Below are positions 41,024 through 43,530 of a stretch of DNA of 43,530 nt, in pieces (positions within the stretch are counted from its first letter, which is position 1; each line of letters opens with the position of its first letter). This DNA is from Rhodomicrobium udaipurense JA643 (lineage in GTDB: Bacteria; Pseudomonadota; Alphaproteobacteria; Rhizobiales; Rhodomicrobiaceae). The notes beneath the pieces are model-generated. The model did no database searches, was not told where the DNA came from, and was given only the letters and a program-made list of their open reading frames with translations. Position numbers and translations under genes: made by a program. Where the stretch lies: the NCBI RefSeq assembly GCF_000636015.1, contig NZ_JFZJ01000015.1, positions 1 to 43,530 of the forward strand, in the 5' to 3' direction.

Positions 41024-41872
41024 TTACGCGTCCTCGCCGCCGACGCGACGCAGCCCCTCAGAGGCGACGCGGCTTTCCCGGTTGATCTGAAGCGCGCGCT
41101 TGTAAGCGACTGCGGCTTCTTTCCGGTCGCCCATGCCTTCCGCAGCCTGACCTGCAGCGGCCCACGCCTCATAATTGTTGACCTTGTTGGTTCCCGCAAC
41201 CTGGAAGTCCTCGAAAGCCTTCTTGTAGTCCTGCATAACCATGTAGCTCTGGCCGCGCGCGAAGTGCGGATCCGGCGCGTCGGGCCGGTAATTCACGGCG
41301 ACGTTAAGGTCGTCCAGCGCGTTGCGATGGTCATTCATGGCCTGATGGATCAAGCCACGGCTGTAGTACGGTGCAGGATCGTCGGGCTTTAGCTCTATGG
41401 CCTTGCTGAGGTCTGCCACGGCCAACGGATAATTGCGCTGGTCCTTGTAGACATTGCCACGGCCGACATAGGCTCCGGCGTAATCCGGCTTGATCGCCAG
41501 CGCCTGATTGTAATCAGCAAGAGCAGCGTCGTAGCGGCCCATCTTCAGATAGATCAGCGCGCGATTGTTGTAGGCTTGGTAGAATTGCGGATTGATCTGA
41601 ATTGCGGCCGAGAAATCGGCGATGGCTCGCTCACCGTCTCCCGCCTGACCGTAGGCGGTGCCACGAAGATTCAGAGCGCTCGCATCTCGCGGGTTCTTCG
41701 CGAGAACCTGTGAGATGGAAGCGATGTTATTTCTCGGATCGACCTGCGGATTGTTCAGACGGTCGGCGGCACGCTGATCGCTCACTCCGGGGGTTTCGCA
41801 TGCCGCTAGCGAGAAAATCGCAAGACACACACCACCCGCCGTCAACGCTCGTTTTATCGTCCCCGTCGTCAC
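41024..41872 (-). CDS. TPR-repeat lipoprotein
   Basis: This is a 282-residue exported lipoprotein. After a GTG start (GGTGGAG about 8 nt upstream) comes a signal peptide with lipobox LAAC, then at least five tetratricopeptide repeats, for example ALNLRGTAYGQAGDGERAIA, AYNNRALIYLKMGRYDAALA and PYYSRGLIHQAMNDHRNALD. It resembles NlpI-type lipoproteins that scaffold peptidoglycan enzymes and proteases, but the partner here is unknown. A stretch of about 120 bp separates it from rpsU upstream. Confidence 0.88.
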   Translation of the reverse strand: MTTGTIKRALTAGGVCLAIFSLAACETPGVSDQRAADRLNNPQVDPRNNIASISQVLAKNPRDASALNLRGTAYGQAGDGERAIADFSAAIQINPQFYQAYNNRALIYLKMGRYDAALADYNQALAIKPDYAGAYVGRGNVYKDQRNYPLAVADLSKAIELKPDDPAPYYSRGLIHQAMNDHRNALDDLNVAVNYRPDAPDPHFARGQSYMVMQDYKKAFEDFQVAGTNKVNNYEAWAAAGQAAEGMGDRKEAAVAYKRALQINRESRVASEGLRRVGGEDA

Positions 41873-41993
41873 AATACAGGCTCCACCCTCGCGAAAGGTT
41901 CTCAAGTGTCGCCACACTGGGCCTCGAATGAGGCCACAATCGGAATGGCGGCGCGAAACCTTTCGCCGGCTGTGTATAAACTGAAACGAAGAC

Positions 41994-42224
41994 TTATCGT
42001 GCTGCGGCGCGGCCGGGAGCGACGATGCCTTCTCTCTGAGCCTTCTTCCGAGCGAGCTTGCGGGCGCGGCGCACGGCCTCGGCCTTTTCGCGGGCTCTCT
42101 TTTCGGAGGGCTTTTCGTAGTAGTTGCGCAGCTTCATCTCGCGAAAGATACCTTCGCGCTGCATTTTCTTTTTGAGCGCCTTCAGCGCCTGATCGACATT
42201 GTTATCGCGAACGTGTACCTGCAC
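41994..42224 (-). CDS. rpsU: 30S ribosomal protein S21
   Basis: S21 is a small basic protein of the 30S platform needed for mRNA binding. The sequence [20 protein letters not shown] and the following [19 protein letters not shown] are characteristic, with a basic alphaproteobacterial C-terminal extension (76 residues in all). I chose the GTG at 42224, which has GGGAG 6 nt upstream; a longer opening to 42290 would run through a terminator. It is downstream of purEK on the same strand but separated by that terminator. Confidence 0.95.
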   Translation of the reverse strand: MQVHVRDNNVDQALKALKKKMQREGIFREMKLRNYYEKPSEKRAREKAEAVRRARKLARKKAQREGIVAPGRAAAR

Positions 42225-42253
42225 GCTGACTCCCTTGGTTCGATGGGCTGGAA

Positions 42254-42279
42254 TAAAAAAGCCCGCACAAGTGCAGGCT
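42254..42279 (-). terminator. Rho-independent terminator between purK and rpsU
   Basis: On the minus strand AGCCTGCAC and GTGCGGGCT pair (one mismatch) around a 2-nt loop and are followed by six T. It sits only 30 bp before the rpsU start, so it either ends purEK transcripts or acts as an attenuator in the rpsU leader. Confidence 0.8.
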
Positions 42280-42344
42280 ATTGCGCGCACTCTATCAGGC
42301 TTTACCCTGTCTGTCTATTTAAGCTTGACGTAGCGCGCGAAGCG

Positions 42345-43445
42345 TCACGGTTGTTTTTTCACCGGTGATAATTGGGTCACATGCCCAAGCTTGCGACCGT
42401 CCTTGACCTCCGACTTGCCGTAGAGATGCAGGGAAGCACCCGCATCGCGGTTTAAAATGTCCTGCCACTCAAGCACATCCGAGCCAAGGAGATTCGTCAT
42501 CACCGCGTCGGAGTGCCGCTCCACGCTGCCGATGGGCCACCCCACGACGGCGCGAATGTGGTTCTCGAACTGGCTGATGACGCAGGCTTCCATCGTCCAG
42601 TGACCGGAATTGTGAACGCGCGGCGCGATCTCGTTCACGAGAACGTGTTCGCCGCCGGGCATGACAAAAAATTCAACCCCGAGCGTTCCGCGATAGTCGA
42701 GCGCGGCAGCGATCCGGGCGGAAATTTCCTGCGCAGCGACCTGCTGCGCAGGCGGGCAAGCGGCTGGCACGATGCTCCGATGAAGAATACCGTCCCGGTG
42801 GCGATTCTCCGGGCAGTCATAAGCCGACACCGCGCCATCGGCTCCGCGCACCGCGATCACGGAAATCTCAAGCGCGAAGTCGACCATGCCTTCCAGCACG
42901 CACGCGGCACCAAAGTCCGCGAACGCGTCGCGAAGCTCCGCCTCGCTCGACACGCGCGCCTGGCCTTTGCCGTCGTAGCCTTCGCGCGCGATCTTGAGGA
43001 TGCCACGTCCGTGCTGCGCGAGGAACGAGGCGGCAGCGGCAAGATCGGCGTCCGTCTCGACCACAACGTAGGGCGCCGTATCAAGGCCGAGCGCCGTCAG
43101 GAAGCGCTTCTCGGCGATCCGATCCTGCGTCATGGCGGCGGCGCGCGCACGTGGCCAAACGGGCGTGCGCAACGCGGCGATCTGAAGCGCGGCAGCGGGC
43201 ACGTTCTCGAATTCGAAAGTAATCACATCGCAGTTCTGCGCAAATTCCGCGAGCGCGACCTCGTCCGTGTAGGATGCGCACCAATGCTGCGACGCGACCT
43301 GAAATGCCGGGCTGTCCTCCTTCGAGGAATAGACGGCCGTCCGGAAGCCGAGCTTCGCGGCTGCTACGGCAAGAAAACGCCCGAGTTGCCCGCCCCCGAA
43401 AATGCCGATGGTGGCGCCGGGCGGGAGAGGCTCACGGAACGTCAT
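42345..43445 (-). CDS. purK: 5-(carboxyamino)imidazole ribonucleotide synthase (PurK)
   Basis: PurK uses ATP and bicarbonate to carboxylate AIR to N5-CAIR in purine synthesis. It is an ATP-grasp enzyme of 366 residues: an N-terminal nucleotide-binding-like motif (TIGIFGGGQLGRFLAVAAAK), the ATP-grasp region with LKIAREGYDGKGQ and VEFFVMPGGEHVLVNEIAPR, and the typical RVHNSGHWTMEAC segment. Its ATG lies inside the last codons of purE (14-bp overlap), so the two are coupled. Confidence 0.96.
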   Translation of the reverse strand: MTFREPLPPGATIGIFGGGQLGRFLAVAAAKLGFRTAVYSSKEDSPAFQVASQHWCASYTDEVALAEFAQNCDVITFEFENVPAAALQIAALRTPVWPRARAAAMTQDRIAEKRFLTALGLDTAPYVVVETDADLAAAASFLAQHGRGILKIAREGYDGKGQARVSSEAELRDAFADFGAACVLEGMVDFALEISVIAVRGADGAVSAYDCPENRHRDGILHRSIVPAACPPAQQVAAQEISARIAAALDYRGTLGVEFFVMPGGEHVLVNEIAPRVHNSGHWTMEACVISQFENHIRAVVGWPIGSVERHSDAVMTNLLGSDVLEWQDILNRDAGASLHLYGKSEVKDGRKLGHVTQLSPVKKQP

Positions 43446-43530
43446 TCGGCTTATCCGCCACTTTGGCCGAGCGGTTTGCGCGCCACGCGTCGACGCGGGC
43501 AGCGAGTGCCGCGTCGCCGAGCGCGAGGAT
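43432..43530 (-). CDS. purE: N5-carboxyaminoimidazole ribonucleotide mutase PurE (3' end only)
   Basis: Only the last 32 residues are inside the window. ILALGDAALAARVDAWRANR is the typical PurE C-terminal helix, ending in a TGA that overlaps the purK start. PurE converts the PurK product N5-CAIR to CAIR. The gene runs out of the window to the right. Confidence 0.9.
   Translation of the reverse strand: MLALGDAALAARVDAWRANRSAKVADKPNDVP

Noticed and set aside
1-43530. tRNA, rRNA, CRISPR array, insertion sequence or prophage
   Set aside because: Looked for by eye on both strands; no cloverleaf ends, spaced repeats, transposase motifs or phage genes were recognised.

Overview
The window looks like chromosomal DNA of a GC-rich alphaproteobacterium, most likely Hyphomicrobiales (Rhizobiales) and possibly a Rhodomicrobium- or Hyphomicrobium-like genus. 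This rests on the strong G/C preference at third codon positions, a BA14K-like secreted protein, an alphaproteobacterial type of ornithine decarboxylase, two candidate EcfG-type stress promoters and a short-chain fatty-acyl-CoA (ScfR) type regulator. The genus is a guess. No transposase, prophage, CRISPR array, tRNA or rRNA was seen.

Layout. 1-1875: the 3' part of pssA and three small genes. 1928-10185: the phosphate-starvation block phoR-pstS-pstC-pstA-pstB-phoU-phoB, then an L,D-transpeptidase. 11200-23341: the most interesting region. It holds a ScfR regulator (minus strand); a class III anaerobic ribonucleotide reductase operon (minus strand: nrdD, a separate 67-residue glycyl-radical-domain gene, nrdG) behind a cobalamin riboswitch; a thioesterase-prpD-prpC-prpB methylcitrate operon (plus strand); and metE (plus strand) behind a second, closely related cobalamin riboswitch. 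23572-28481: a BI-1 membrane protein, a YbbA/YbbP-type ABC system and a TesA-like esterase. 28574-35446: a small unknown protein, an ALDH7-type dehydrogenase, a PGM1-related ATP-grasp ligase, two hypotheticals, queF and a DUF1835 protein. 35559-43530: BA14K-like protein, DUF3429 protein, receiver-only response regulator, ornithine decarboxylase, KGG stress protein, transglutaminase-like protein, TPR lipoprotein, rpsU, purK and the 3' end of purE.

How the central region fits together. Class III NrdDG, the methylcitrate cycle and MetE are each the B12-independent alternative to a B12-dependent process (class II NrdJ, methylmalonyl-CoA mutase, MetH). Two of the three units are led by paralogous B12 riboswitches whose 3' hairpins appear to bury the Shine-Dalgarno sequence. 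The third unit shares TTCGCAAA/TTTGCAAA operators with the neighbouring ScfR gene. I read the region as a cobalamin-independence island that joins B12 sensing to propionyl-CoA sensing. The individual families are well known. The linkage, the split NrdD, the paired riboswitches and the duplicated promoter block flanking nrdDG are the parts worth a second look.
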